A stretch of DNA of 64,000 nucleotides from Ischnura elegans (taxonomy: Eukaryota > Arthropoda > Insecta > Odonata > Coenagrionidae): the NCBI RefSeq assembly GCF_921293095.1, contig NC_060254.1, positions 60,930,069-60,994,068 on the forward strand. The letters run 5' to 3'. This document shows, one piece after another, positions 1 through 10,937 of this stretch (its first letter is position 1; each line of letters starts with the position of its first letter). The notes under the pieces were generated by a model. It was not told the DNA's origin. It ran no database searches and saw nothing but the letters and a program-made list of their open reading frames with translations. Position numbers and translations under genes: made by a program.

Positions 1-5
1 AGTTT

Positions 6-305
6 TATGATAATTGCTCAAACCAAAATTGTAGATCAGAATTTTATCTACAAAATTGTTATTTCATTTTTTTCTCTAAGATTTACCGTATCTGAGAAAA
101 AGCCATTCGAATGTAGGCTGGAGCTGTACACTCCGTAATGTGCATGATCATATTGTTGCGCTCTCCGAACATTATTAGACGCGTAACACAGCCTACATTC
201 GAATGGCTTTTTCTCATAAACGGTAAATCTTAGAGAAAAAAAGAAATAATAATATTGTAGATAAATTTCTGGTCCATAATTTTGGTCTGAGAAATTTTTA
301 TCATA
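6..305. repeat. Palindromic element with ~115-bp arms
   Basis: The arm at 6-120 is the near-exact reverse complement of 189-305, with a 68-nt centre. The strongest core is the pair of segments at about 79-120 and 189-232 around GAATGTAGGCTG. No reading frame and no hammerhead-like core (CTGANGA...GAAA) is visible in it, unlike several other palindromes here. It touches the window edge, so the left flank and any target duplication cannot be judged. Likely a fold-back or MITE insertion. Confidence 0.75.
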
Positions 306-540
306 ATACTAACCGTTTGGCCAAAAAATGCAAAAAAAACTCATTTTTGTGACCTTTGACCTTGAATAAAAATTTTTGCACACACGGGATCGATGGGGAC
401 TTTTCAGGATTTCATTAGAGTGGTATCCTTGAGGTTCATGCAAATTTTCAGCTTGTTGGCAATTTATGCAAGGGTCAATGTCTATTTTGACCGGGCTACT
501 ATGCCTATGAGGCCGCTTACTTTATTCACTGTTTAAACCG
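306..540. other. Unclassified spacer
   Basis: AT-rich sequence containing the near-direct motif TGACCTTTGACCTTGAA. I see no gene and no clear repeat boundary. Confidence 0.4.
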
Positions 541-760
541 GCCCTCCACAAGGGTCTAATGAGAATCATCGTGTTGAAGGAATGGTTTGAGGGGAATAAC
601 GGCACAAGTGCGCCATAGATGAGATACACAGGGCAGGTGATTTAGGATGTAAAACGGAAGAATTATGTAGGTGTTAAATGATAGGAGCCGATTGAAGAAT
701 TGAGTGGAGAGCAGCGACAAACAAATCTTGCGACTGATATCTATTGATGCTGATGTGGCT
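541..760 (+). mobile_element. RTE-like LINE 3' tail (family A), degenerate
   Basis: The plus strand reads as the worn C-terminus shared by the other family-A copies: a segment like QVKKDVKEKKY, then RADRR, WRAA and TN, ending in TGATGCTGATG. It matches the ends at 15.9, 22.6, 23.4, 23.9 and 48.3 kb. Only the last part of the endonuclease/reverse-transcriptase polyprotein tail survives, with frameshifts. No function is expected. Confidence 0.6.
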
Positions 761-870
761 TTAATGAAAAATCTTATACTTCTCCTCCTTAGAGAGTGTA
801 AAATATAATTAAAATCCAATTCCTAATCGATGTAAACGACATGAAATCAAACGCTACCCTAGTAGTCAGC

Positions 871-1132
871 CAGTGGGGTTGCCAGGAATATTGCTCGGTG
901 TGGGTCCAAAACCAGCGAGGGAAATTTTTGAAAATCAGGGTACTAAGTAGAGGGTATCAAACTAATTTTAACACTTTTAATAATTAAAAAAAACTTCATT
1001 TTCAAATAAATCTTTTATAAATTCGAGATTTTTCAGTATTTTGTTTTCTTTTATGAACAAAGTAGTTGTGTTTTTATATTTCGGGGGGAGGGAGGGCAGA
1101 CCCCTCGGACATCTCCCCTCGCTACGCCATTG
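871..1132. mobile_element. hAT-type MITE, 262 bp, perfect 8-bp TSD
   Basis: The ends are imperfect inverted repeats: CAGTGGGGTTGCCAGGA on the left and, as reverse complement, CAATGGCGTAGCGAGGGGA on the right. TAGTCAGC is found exactly at 863-870 and again at 1133-1140, the 8-bp target duplication typical of hAT elements. There is no coding capacity, so movement would need a transposase supplied elsewhere. Confidence 0.8.
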
Positions 1133-1140
1133 TAGTCAGC

Positions 1141-2160
1141 CAATTAGATTCAGCCAATGAGACACAAATCAGCCTTTCTGGCTCATCACGTGATCTCGGG
1201 TGGTCCTATTTCAATCTTTCATGCATGCGTAGAAGCTTTGATCAAAACAAAAAATCGCTTTTGTTCACATTTTCTCTAGAAAAACAAAATGACGTGATTC
1301 AAGCGGATCGTATGTGGCAACGATTTTTACAATTTTTAGGTGAAGGTCAAGTTTGGCTTCGGAATGAATATAGCCCAGAAGCGAACACGCATAATTTTCT
1401 CTGAACTAGCGATTATCAGTTCTGGTCCACATGCATCTGCTTTTAGTCGCGATGTTTACTCCAATTCTTGAGACATTGTATTGGTAAAAAATGTCCTTCG
1501 AGTTCGCCAATCACTTAAACAAGTTCATCGGGGAATAAAAGGCTATCATATGCTACTTTGTTTGAATTAATAGACAGATAGGAAGCGTAATAGAATGAAT
1601 AAACGATATGAAGATAATGATAATGAGGATTTGATGCAACAATTGTACCATGGATGATGAATAAAATATCATTTGTTTAGAAATACGTCAAAGATAAATA
1701 GTCTATAGGTCTAAGGGGTCATCGAGGTTTTCTTATTCATTACTGTTTGTGTTGACCTACAGACGGAGGAATTTTTTCGTCGATCCACACGTGCAACCAA
1801 CTTGTACAAATCGCTCGAGTCAAAGTAATTGCGGGTAAATTGTTATCCAAGTCATCTGCTTCTGCAAAAACTTAAAGGAAATGTTTTTGTACAGTACACT
1901 ACATGTGAGACACAAATATAATATTGTCTGAATGTCTCTAAAGTATTGATAAACACAAAATAAAAACAACCCTCAAATTATTTTTACCATAGACTATTAT
2001 TATATTATATAAGTTACAGCTTAAAAGTTGGCTATTTGCCAGGTGGTGACAGTTAATATGTAATGAAAAATGGAATAAATGAAAATTCATCACCATAATG
2101 GAACTAGATCAGTGACATCGAAAATTTAAAATAAGCAGTGAAATTAGTTTTCCAGTATAA
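1141..2160. other. Unclassified AT-rich sequence
   Basis: An open frame of 112 codons crosses the hAT end (1066-1404, plus strand), but its start lies inside the MITE and no domain is recognisable, so I do not call it a gene. The rest shows no RNA gene or repeat I can place. Confidence 0.4.
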
Positions 2161-2161
2161 A

Positions 2162-3180
2162 TTTTTTGCATCCCTTCTTAAAAATCTTTATGTTGCTGGG
2201 ATAGGGCTGAAACAGTTCTGCAGGGAGTCTATTCCAATCATATATCGTCCTGTTGAGATATGAGAACTTTTTTACGTTAGTCCCTTGAGGCCGGTATTTG
2301 ATCTTGTATTGGTGATGTTACCTACCAATATAGCTGGGGTTTTCAATCTAATCTCGTAGTTCCCCCAAGTCCTTTCCCCCGTAAGTGTGTGGAAGTGTAC
2401 GCAAAGCCTATTTAATTTTCTTCTCCGTCCTAGTGAGTCCCATCCCAGAACTTGCAAAATTTTATAAGGGATTGAACGAACTACGGCCGTTAAACAGTTG
2501 AAAGAAAATTAATTTCCCAAGACCGTACTTTTTGATGGGCGGATGGGAGAGGTAATAATGTTAACACGGGGAGTGATGGACAAAATAAGACACTAACGGA
2601 AATACAAACTTGAAACTAACACACGCACAAGCACTCACTTACTCAGGTTTGTGAAAAACACGCTACCGACAGTGACCACCCACAACAATAGAAATATCTT
2701 ATATTCAACTTATATTATACCCAACAATAAGTATCTTCTATTGTTGTGGGTGGTCACTGTCGGTAGCGTGTTTTTCACAAACCTGAGTAAGTGAGTGCTT
2801 GTGCGTGTGTTAGTTTCAAGTTTGTATTTCCGTTAGTGTCTTATTTTGTCCATCACTCCCCGTGTTAACATTATTACCTCTCCCATCCGCCCATCAAAGA
2901 GTACGGTCTTGGGAAATTAATTTTCTTTCAATTGCAAAATTTTAGTGACGCTGACGGTCTTTTAATGCTTCCTCACTGCATACCTTGCTGTCTTTCTTTG
3001 CACCTTCTCAATGGATTCTGTTTTTCCACTTTCATACGGACTCAAACCAGTGACGTGTATCCTAAAATCGGTCGGATTTGCATCTTATGCGCCTTTTCCT
3101 TTGTAGTACGACCGCTTTCCTTTAGATTTCTCATCTCCCAATGTAAAATTTTATACGCCTTTTTTTGTTAACAGTTCCAC
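2162..3180 (-). mobile_element. CR1-like LINE, reverse-transcriptase C-terminus, split by an insertion
   Basis: Minus-strand fragments read in order as the end of a CR1/L2-type polyprotein. Upstream (3180-2945) come RNLK, IRPILGY and EKVQRKTAR, then VSVTKILQ reading into VLGWDSL across the insertion, then LKTP and, after a frame change, FSYLNRTIYDWNRLPAELFQ near 2165-2275. Several stops and frame changes make it a dead copy. A 467-bp fold-back element sits at 2465-2931; removing one copy of the 13-bp direct repeat restores the reading from ILQ to VLGWDSL, so the LINE was there first. Confidence 0.8.
2465..2931. mobile_element. Fold-back insertion with 195-bp arms and 13-bp TSD
   Basis: Arms at 2499-2693 and 2736-2930 are nearly perfect reverse complements, with one mismatch seen by eye and a 42-nt centre. 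A single-copy tail of 34 nt (2465-2498) precedes the left arm. TTGCAAAATTTTA occurs at 2452-2464 and 2932-2944 as a target duplication inside the host LINE. The plan (tail, arm, spacer, arm, 12-14 bp duplication) matches the hammerhead-bearing palindromes elsewhere in the window, but no hammerhead core is visible here. The very high arm identity suggests a recent insertion or ongoing arm correction. Confidence 0.85.
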
Positions 3181-5560
3181 ATTTGCCTTCCATCCTAATT
3201 CTTTCATTAAATTAAAAAAAATATTTAAACTGGTCACTTTTTGGAATTACCATCCCTGAATATGAGTAGTCTCTCCCAGCTACCATTAATTTCATCCTCT
3301 CAAAATTCATAGGAGAAACTAGCAATAAGTACCTTTCAAGGAGAGTCCTCAATAGAATTTTAAAGAAATTAGTAGAAAATTTATTTTTGAGCAGAATGAT
3401 ATTTCAAGAAAGTCAGTCGCGATACCTCGTTTGGCTTATATAAGTCGCGTTATGGAATCATCGGTAAAAAAAACGTTTCCGTGATATCTTTCCGAAAGAC
3501 ACGTGAGTGAAACCTCACAATGAACACAATAAAACTGCAATCGGTGCCACAAAAACTCGAGAAGAAATTCATAAATATATTCACAATATCTCTACCTATA
3601 TCTTCTCTTGAAATTAGTTTGTGGCTCATTCGTCACCAAATAAAAAATATTCGACCCGTTAGAGCTACTCTTGTTGGATATGAACACATTATAACTCAAT
3701 ACCACTTCCAATTAGCATCAAAAATGTATTTATTTTAAGCTTTATTCAGGAAAGATTTAAACTGCGCGTTATTTTGTACTGAAAATTTTAATGGTGAGCA
3801 GCCACAATAATTATTTTTGAGTAGGAAATTGTTACTTTTAAAAAATGAGAAGTCTTGGAATATAATTTCTCTCAGAAGCAGCATTGGGTTAGAATGGGTT
3901 GAGTTTCTCTTATTTGTTAAATTCCTCTTCCATTACAGGATTCTAAAGCTTTTATCGAAAAAGAATCAACGTTACATGTACATGTGAAAATATCTTTCAT
4001 TAAAAAATTATTAGTGACGAAGGATGGGCTACTAAGTAATGTATTTATGAGCCCTTGTAGTCAACACGTTCAAAGTTCAACAAGTGCCAAAGCTCAGCAA
4101 CGAAATCATTATGCTTTTTCATTCGAAGGACCAGTTTTCATTCATAATTAGTATCATCCCACTCAAATTCCGAAGTTCATTTTTACTACAAAAATAAATG
4201 ATTTTACTCTCTTTCAAAAGGATCTTATTGGATTCATACCTATGTATGGAGGAAAAAATTTGGCTCATTTTTTTGCTGATTAGTAATGTTAAAAACGAGA
4301 TGCATGCGTGGATGTTTCCGCACATATTTCCGAACGTATTTCCCCATCCCACTGCTGAAGTAACTGAATCATGCATAGTAGCTTGAAAAATTTAATTAAC
4401 GAAAGCCATTTGATGGACTGTGAAAACATAAAGATCAACGCTGAATTATTTGTGAAAGTGGACTCGAACCAGACTTTCACTCACAACTTCAAACGGTGTG
4501 AAATAAGAGAAAATCAATTCATTAACCTCGGACTAAGTTAAAGCAGATAGACAAATTATTCTGTGGTTCCTAGTCTTGCTTCGCAAAACATGAGTCCACC
4601 AAAAATTCAATGACAACCAAATTCATATTTTTACAGCTACGTACCGCACATATGCTTTAATTTAAAGGTCATCACGTGGTAGCACGTGTAATTACGAATT
4701 TTATGCTCCCGACCGACCTGATTTTCCTTATTTTCTGCAACGATATTTATATTTATAGTCATGGGCAACTGATGTCTATTTATAATAATTTGGTTTCAAA
4801 TTTTATCATTGATGAAAAATAATTCTCATATTTTAGATACACTGCTGCTCAAAATTAGCTCGTAATTTTTTGGGGATTAATGAAACATATTGTTTGCAGT
4901 CAAAAGAGAAAAAAATTATGCCGCCCGTAAAAGAATATTAAAGTACGTTTATATCATGATAACCATAACTTTTATCTAAGACAGCATTCATAATTATGCC
5001 AAAAAAAATTTCGCATGGCCACGTCATGATGAAAACAGTAAGCGCATTGAGAAAAAGGTAGTTGAATTTAGATCCGTTTCACCTTATTATGATCGAATGA
5101 AAAAAAACCTATTTCCATTACAAATCACATCGAAGTGAAAATTCGTTCACTCTAAGAGTTAAAGTCGAATGAAACTGAGATTTCAATTAAAATTAAAACC
5201 AAACAAAATTAATCCAAATAAAAAATACTTACTTTAGTGTCAGAGGAACTTACTAGTGATAATAAATTTCCTCAATTAGTTCATTTCCAAAATTAAATCC
5301 ACAAATATACAAGCGAATACGTAATGCTACGGCTCAGGGGCACATGATAGAAAGAAGAATATTTCAAGTCTATTAGGATTTGATCAACGTCAAACAATGG
5401 AAAAAATATTCGAACAATGCCACACTTAAAAGTCATTTCACTTCAATTTCAATATACTCATTTCCATAGCTAAAAAAACAGCATAAACGTCAACTATGAT
5501 TAACAAGATCAGATTAAATATTCGTATAAGTTATATAAGTTATAAAGTTACATAAGTTAT
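3181..5560. other. AT-rich intergenic sequence
   Basis: Short open frames on both strands (up to 85 codons) show no recognisable domain. Apart from one possible tRNA-derived segment near 4.45 kb, I see no RNA gene, palindrome or bounded repeat. Confidence 0.4.
4441..4550 (-). repeat. Possible tRNA-derived SINE segment
   Basis: On the minus strand a B-box-like GGTTCGAGTCC lies about 70 nt downstream of an A-box-like TTAGTCCGAGG. The T-arm and acceptor pairing are poor, so it is not a tRNA gene. It may be a SINE head or chance similarity. Confidence 0.25.
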
Positions 5561-5567
5561 AAATGCA

Positions 5568-5695
5568 GGAACAATAAAGGACCCCAATAAATGCTAGGCG
5601 AAACTTTATACGCGCATTTCCTCTCTATTTGTAATCGGCTAGTGTCGTGACACCACATCTACTAAGGTGGCTTGCGTGATAGTATGTAAGTGTGG
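5568..5695 (+). mobile_element. CR1-like LINE 3' end
   Basis: The segment starts with the coding remnant of the motif PRTIKDFNK seen at 11.3 kb and continues through a 3' UTR with CGGCTAGTGTCGTGACACC and GCTTGCGTGATAGTATGTA. These align with the tail of the copy at 10.9-11.5 kb. It is a short 5'-truncated insertion. Confidence 0.6.
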
Positions 5696-5696
5696 A

Positions 5697-5997
5697 TATA
5701 TATTATTATTATTATTAAAGTACTCTACCGATTAAGGTAGTTTTCTATGAAGTACTTAAGGGTTCAGGCAGCTCACAGTAAATCCTACTCCCCTTGATTC
5801 CATATAAAAATCATATTCTCTTCCTTTCTTTCCCTCGTTTATCCAACAATCTACCCTGTAGCGGTACATAGCTTTCAACATCCCCTTGCCGCTAAGTACT
5901 CGCTCCATCCATACCTTCTGTCTCCTCCGTATCCCATCTAGAAGCTGTCTCTCCTCACCCACCATGTCCAGCACTTCGTTGACGGAGGAAGATTACC
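5697..5997 (-). mobile_element. RTE-like LINE 3' end (family B)
   Basis: The minus strand encodes the polyprotein C-terminal segment with LDMVGEERQLLDGIRRRQ and WMERVLSG, as in the plus-strand copy at 7.5-8.0 kb. The 3' UTR holds a hairpin-forming CTACCTTAATCGGTAG and ends in (TAA)n, seen here as ATTATT at about 5702-5717. The right limit is near 5997. It is a 5'-truncated, non-functional copy. Confidence 0.65.
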
Positions 5998-6024
5998 TGC
6001 CGTTCGATCGGTATTTTTGTTGAT

Positions 6025-6290
6025 ACATTTACTATTAAAGTATTCTACAGATTAAGGAAGATAGTCATGGGTTATTCAAGAAGTATTCCGGCAATCTACC
6101 CTCCCTTCATGGACATTCATCTTCAATTCACAATGAGGCCTACTCCCCTTGATTCTATCTAGAAATCCAATTCTCTTCCTTTCCCTCCCTCGCTTACCCA
6201 ACACTCTACCCTCTAGCGAAGTTTTCAACATCCCTTCCCCGCTAAGTACTCGCTCTATCCATACCTTATGTCTCCTTTGTCAGATATACA
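6025..6290 (-). mobile_element. RTE-like LINE 3' end (family B), second copy
   Basis: It repeats the content of the neighbouring minus-strand copy in the same order: the AAAGTATTCTACAGATTAAGG hairpin region, then the pyrimidine-rich strand complementary to the coding tail, ending near GTATGGATAGAGCGAGTAC. Two same-strand tails lie almost head to tail, suggesting local duplication or repeated insertion. Confidence 0.55.
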
Positions 6291-6589
6291 TAAATTTAAA
6301 AAAATAACCTTCTCATTGGTAGCGCCGACACGATATACGCAGCGATTACGTTTTCTGAGAGGGGCGATAAAACTGTTCCACGTAATGTTTGAGTGACATT
6401 TCAATCATGGCGGTCACCTCGCCACCATAATCTCCGACGTAAAAGCCTCGATATTGCGGAGATCGCAGTTCCGGCGAGGCAGGACAGTAATAATCACGGG
6501 AGGAGGACGAATGATTGAGGGGAAGGGGAGAAATAAAAGCGTCCATTCGGTGCGCCGCAAGGCGCCACCTCCCGGAATCAACTCGTAAA

Positions 6590-8600
6590 AATCCTACGCC
6601 GAGCAAGCACCTCGACCACATGATGTGACATTTCTGAAGGGGTCGTAATGGGAGAGATCGAGTCGAAAACGGTGTCGATACGATCGCATTATCTCCCCTT
6701 CCCTTTCAGTATTATTCTTGAAAACCGCCTCTAACTTGGAGCGCACGACATGTTTTCGATGTAGCGGTAACCGAAAGATGGAGTCTATATTGAAACCACA
6801 TGAGATTTTTACTAGGGTTTGTGTAAATTACTGATAATTATATATAAAGAAAATTAAATTACACTCAATAGAAGCGGAAAAACTAAATTTTAATATGTAA
6901 TAGATAGTTGTATCCATTGAAAAATCTTATAATCAATATTACAATCGAGAGAATTCGGGCATTCCAACATCCCCCGCGGTACAATCGAATAAAAGCCACT
7001 CACATCGACGTGAGTAATAAGGCAAACATTGAAAACTCAAAACAGTAAAATTCAATTCCTGACTGATCCATCTTTGTAAAAAAAGGGGATAAGTTTAATG
7101 AGTGATTACTTTCCGAGATATATTGCTTCAACTTGCACGACCATGCGAGGTATGTGAAGGTAAATATCTCGCAAGATTACGGGAAATTCCACATATTCAG
7201 GGTAATAGGACCATACATATCCAGAACCATATCCCATTATGACAATTTCTTTCGCATTTGCAAACCGTCGGAAATCTTACAAATCGTACACCGAGCAAGC
7301 ACCTCGTGAGTCCTACCACATGATGTGACATTTCTGGGAAAGGTCGTAATGGAAGAGTCGAAAACGATGTCGAAGTTATCGCATTTTCCCCCGATCCCTA
7401 TAAGGATAATTCTTGAAGGCCGCCACTAACTCTTAGTACACGACATGTTGCGTAGTAGCGATAACCGAAAAAATAGGTCACAAATGAAACCACACGAACT
7501 AATTATATTACACATATTTTGGATAGCAAGGAGCTTATGATAGGATCATTATGTAATAGTTTAAAGAAAAGGTTAGTGAAGAGTCTTCTCTCGATTGTAG
7601 GGCTTTACGGTGCGGAAACGTGGACACTTCAGAAAGAGGACATGGGAAGACTGGAGGCATTCAAGATGTGGAGGTGGCGAAGAATAGAGAAGGTTAAGTA
7701 AACGGAGAGGAGGATGAACGACTAAGTCCTGGATATAGTGGGTGAGGAGAGGTAGTTTCTAGATGAGATACGGAGGAAACAGACGGTATGGATGGAGCGA
7801 GTACTTAGCGATGAGGGGATTTTGAAAACAGTGTTAGAGGATAGAAAGTTAGGTAAACGAGGTAGACGAAGGAAAAGAATGGGATTTTTTAGATAGAATG
7901 AAAGGGAGTAGGTATTTTTGCGAATCGATGAGGGAAGTGCTTGATGGATAGGGAGGCTCAATGAATTCTTCTTTAGTACTCCATGTAAACCTACCTTAAT
8001 CGGTAGAATACGTCAATAATAATATTTAGGACAGGCAGATGATGGTTGCTAACAAAAAGAAGGCAAATAAATCTCGGAAATATGAAAATAGCATGTAAAA
8101 GTTTCAACGGGATAAATATCCACTGGTATGCTATAATGAATTTCAGAAAAGCTTAAAAAAGTCCTACTTTTGGTGGGCAAACGTTAAAGATAGTGTTCTA
8201 TTCTACCAGATCATCTTATTCAACGCTTATTGCTTAGAAGATCAGTTCCGGAACTATGCAATCACTTTCGACCCGGATGAGCTCAGTCTCGTGAATTATT
8301 TGTTCGTGGTAATTACATTTACTCAAAATTAAATTACACTCAAAATAAGCGAAAAAAACAACAGGAATCGAATGAAATCCAATCGGTATCGAATCAGCTA
8401 ATCAACGGTGTTTCATGCTACGGAAAGATTGGATAGCCACTCACATCGCCGTGAATAACAAGGCAAGTATTGCACCTTCCGAATTATAACTATTCCATTC
8501 CTAATCCTTTTCTGATGAAAAAGAGGATCTTTTTACTCAGTAAAACTTCCCAAGGTACATTTCATCAACTTGCACGACTCTGCGAGGTATTTCAGAGTTA
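6590..8600 (+). repeat. Old tandem segmental duplication, interrupted by a LINE
   Basis: Block A (about 6590-6830, starting near CCGAGCAAGCACCTCG) recurs at about 7282-7515. Block B (about 6855-7150, with ATTAAATTACACTCAA, AGCCACTCACATCG and TCAACTTGCACGAC) recurs at about 8325-8600. The order A-B-A'-B' implies a tandem duplication of roughly 0.7 kb. The RTE-like LINE at 7519-8022 lies between A' and B', so it inserted afterward. No coding function is apparent in either block. Confidence 0.6.
7519..8022 (+). mobile_element. RTE-like LINE 3' end (family B)
   Basis: The plus strand encodes LKKRLVKSLLSIVGLYGAET, then WTL, EAFKMWRWRRIEK, and, past stops, LDIVGEERQFLDEIRRKQ and WMERVLSDEG. This is the C-terminal zone of the endonuclease/reverse-transcriptase polyproteins common in arthropod RTE-like elements. 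It ends with the hairpin-forming CTACCTTAATCGGTAG and AATAATAATA. Three or more in-frame stops show it is dead. Confidence 0.7.
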
Positions 8601-8668
8601 AAACAAATAGATTTGAATAAAATTCATCCATCGTATCACTGAATCAGCGGCCTTTCACGTTACGCCAA

Positions 8669-8902
8669 AGGCCGTTTTACACGGGACACGGAATTGCGCA
8701 GGTTAGAGCTGCATTAATTTCTAAAATGGCGTGGAATTGCGTGAATGCATGAACGAAATTAGAACAGGGGCTATTTTGCCGTCTCGCATCCACGCATTCT
8801 CGCATGTGGTCTAGCGATTCACCGCTTTACACGACTCAATTTTGATTGCGCCTTCGCACGTACTTTAGATTGCGCAATTCCGTGAACCGTGTAAAACGGC
8901 CT
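8669..8902. mobile_element. MITE with AGGCCGTTTTACACGG ends, 234 bp
   Basis: The termini are inverted repeats of about 30 bp running from AGGCCGTTTTACACGG to GAATTGCGCA. Close copies are at 22154-22387 and, split by another MITE, at 49972-50867. It has no coding capacity. Short TTA/TAA-like flanks would fit a PIF/Harbinger-type mover but are not clear enough to call. Confidence 0.75.
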
Positions 8903-9764
8903 TAAGATTGAGTATGGGCTTAGTCACGTGGCTCTATAGAGTCGTGATTTTCAATCATGGCCACTTGGCGCATAAGAATCATAATAATGATCACTCTCCC
9001 TTATCTTCGTGTGAGGCCACGACGACAACGTCGTATCAACGACTCATGGCCGACTTTTATCCACGACCGAGCAGACGAGGGAACAGAAAGGGAGGAAGGG
9101 AGGTCCTTGTGCGACACATGACAATATCGGGGACCCCCGCACGGCTTGAAGCGCTAAATCACAGCTTTGACACCGTCGACGTCGTCACAAAAAAATAGAA
9201 TGGAAGGAGTGCTACCAGGATGGGGTGAGACGCAGAGGGGAAGGACATCAGAGGAAATAAATACAAGAGTACGCATTGACTTCTGCGCGTAAGGCCAAGA
9301 TGTCACACATCACGTGATCCCCCACCCACCTTCCCACCCGGTCATTGCGATGAAGCTTATTGAATCATTGTTTACAATCCTCACGATGTGGTTCGTTTCA
9401 CGTTTGTTCGTATCGTAAACAGTGGCGGCTACATATGGTGTGCGTGCTCCCCCCAAATGCGGGGCCGCCCGTATAACATTCCAGTACCATCGTTGTAAAT
9501 TTTTTGTATCATGATATAACATTATCTTTAATACGTATATAATCACTTTCATTAAAATTTTATTAAACTTTGCATGGGACATGATTCTTTTTCGTTACGA
9601 TAAAAGTAAAGATAACTCAAGAAATCTTATGCGCCCCCCTTTAAGTTTTTTTCTGTATCCGCTACTGATCGTAACGTACATCATTTTTACACGATTTTTC
9701 TTAGATTGCATGCTCTGTCCGCCTGCCTATTTCATTGATAGAAATCTTGTAATTCATTTAGTAA
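8903..9764. other. Unclassified sequence
   Basis: Open frames of 90-109 codons are present but show no domain. At about 9421 there is one hAT-like terminus (CAGTGGCGGCTACATATGG) with no matching partner end or target duplication in reach, so it may be a 5' fragment of a MITE. Confidence 0.4.
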
Positions 9765-10030
9765 TAAACTTAAATTTCGCCTATCGCAACAGTAATGCGC
9801 GAAGTGAATCACTCGTAATAACCCAAGCGAAAATTCAATTTCTTATTTTATTTAAGTACGTACTTTTTAAATTTTACAGTAGCTTCTCGTTCGTGTTCTC
9901 CCTTTCATGAGTTTCTATCATGAGTTTTGATGATTGAGGTCAACGGATAAACTTCAATTTCGACTATCAAAACAGTGATAATCAAAGTGGATCACTCGTA
10001 AACACCAGAAAAAACAAAATTACTCGTGAT
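9765..10030 (+). repeat. Direct duplication of an ~80-bp segment
   Basis: About 9765-9845 (TAAACTTAAATTTCGCC...GAATCACTCGTAA) is repeated at about 9948-10027 with substitutions, 183 bp downstream. No further copies are seen. Confidence 0.55.
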
Positions 10031-10436
10031 TAAAAAATGTCACGTGGTTCTTGTGTTTGCCTTACCACTGCGCAGCTAGCATGCGCACGCCCTTGTATAT
10101 ATATTTCCTCTGAGGGAAGGACAGGAAGAGAAGGGGAGATAGGGGTGGTCTATTTGCGTGGGAGGAGCGTCATCGAGGTCGGGAGGAAGAGGTTAAGGGT
10201 GTAGGGGGAGGAAGGGGGGGAATTCATAGGCAGATGGCACCGACCCCACTTCCGGTAGGGGTAGGTTGCTCTAGCTAGGCCATCCCCACCACAACACTCA
10301 TCTCGAAATGCTATTCGTCTTCTCCCCACCCGCGCGCGGTCGCTCGTTTGCCGAATGCTCTGCGCACTTAAGAGAGAGGACGTATCGATATCCCACTCGA
10401 CCGGAATTTTTTCGTGATACACAAGGTGAGTTCAGT
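10031..10436. other. Unclassified, partly GC-rich sequence
   Basis: The segment near 10330-10370 is rich in CG dinucleotides. It could be promoter-like, but no exon or transcript signal supports a gene. Confidence 0.3.
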
Positions 10437-10745
10437 AATTATTATTATTACAATTTTGTTACAATTAGGCCATTGGCCTGGTGGTAACATGTACATAGTA
10501 TTATGCAAAAACAATAGAAAACATTATAAAAAGCCCTTGGTCCCTACTTCTTCAACCGCTTTTTAAAACTACGTAAATTTTTCGGGAAGGGCTCAAATAG
10601 TTTTGCTGGTAGGTCGTTCCAGTCCCTTATGGTCCTATTCAAGAAGGAAAACTGCTTCGCATTTGTCCTTTGCGATCGGCACTTTTATCTTGAACTGGTG
10701 ATTACTTTTTCCAACAAACCTGGGTTTTGAAAGTAATGCAACAGT
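10437..10745 (-). mobile_element. CR1-like LINE 3' end
   Basis: The minus strand encodes ALLSKPRFVGKSNHQFKIK, then, after a frame change, SFLNRTIRDWNDLPAKLFEP and a basic C-terminus ending RLKK at a stop at 10544-10546. The 3' UTR runs to 10437 and finishes in ATAATAATAATT. These are the conserved last blocks of CR1-like reverse transcriptases. Apart from one frameshift, this tail is well kept. Confidence 0.75.
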
Positions 10746-10937
10746 TTTTTTTCACGGCCAATTTTTGTTGAAAAAACATAGCATTTCTTGTGGAACATTT
10801 TCAAACATTCCTGCTTCTACAATAACATTGACTTCCGAACGGTAACCATGATATACAGAGCTGTTAACGTGGCGTCTGTAACGGAGGTGCGCTACCAAAT
10901 CAACGTCAACGGACTGTGACAACGCCTGCAGTATATT
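10746..10937. other. Unclassified spacer between two LINE fragments
   Basis: About 190 bp between opposed CR1-like copies. A minus-strand frame covers it, but its product was not recognised. Confidence 0.3.

Noticed and set aside
1066..1404. 112-codon plus-strand frame
   Set aside because: Its start lies inside a hAT MITE and no domain is recognised.
9421..10080. A complete hAT MITE starting at CAGTGGCGGCTACATATGG
   Set aside because: No matching right end and no 8-bp duplication found downstream.
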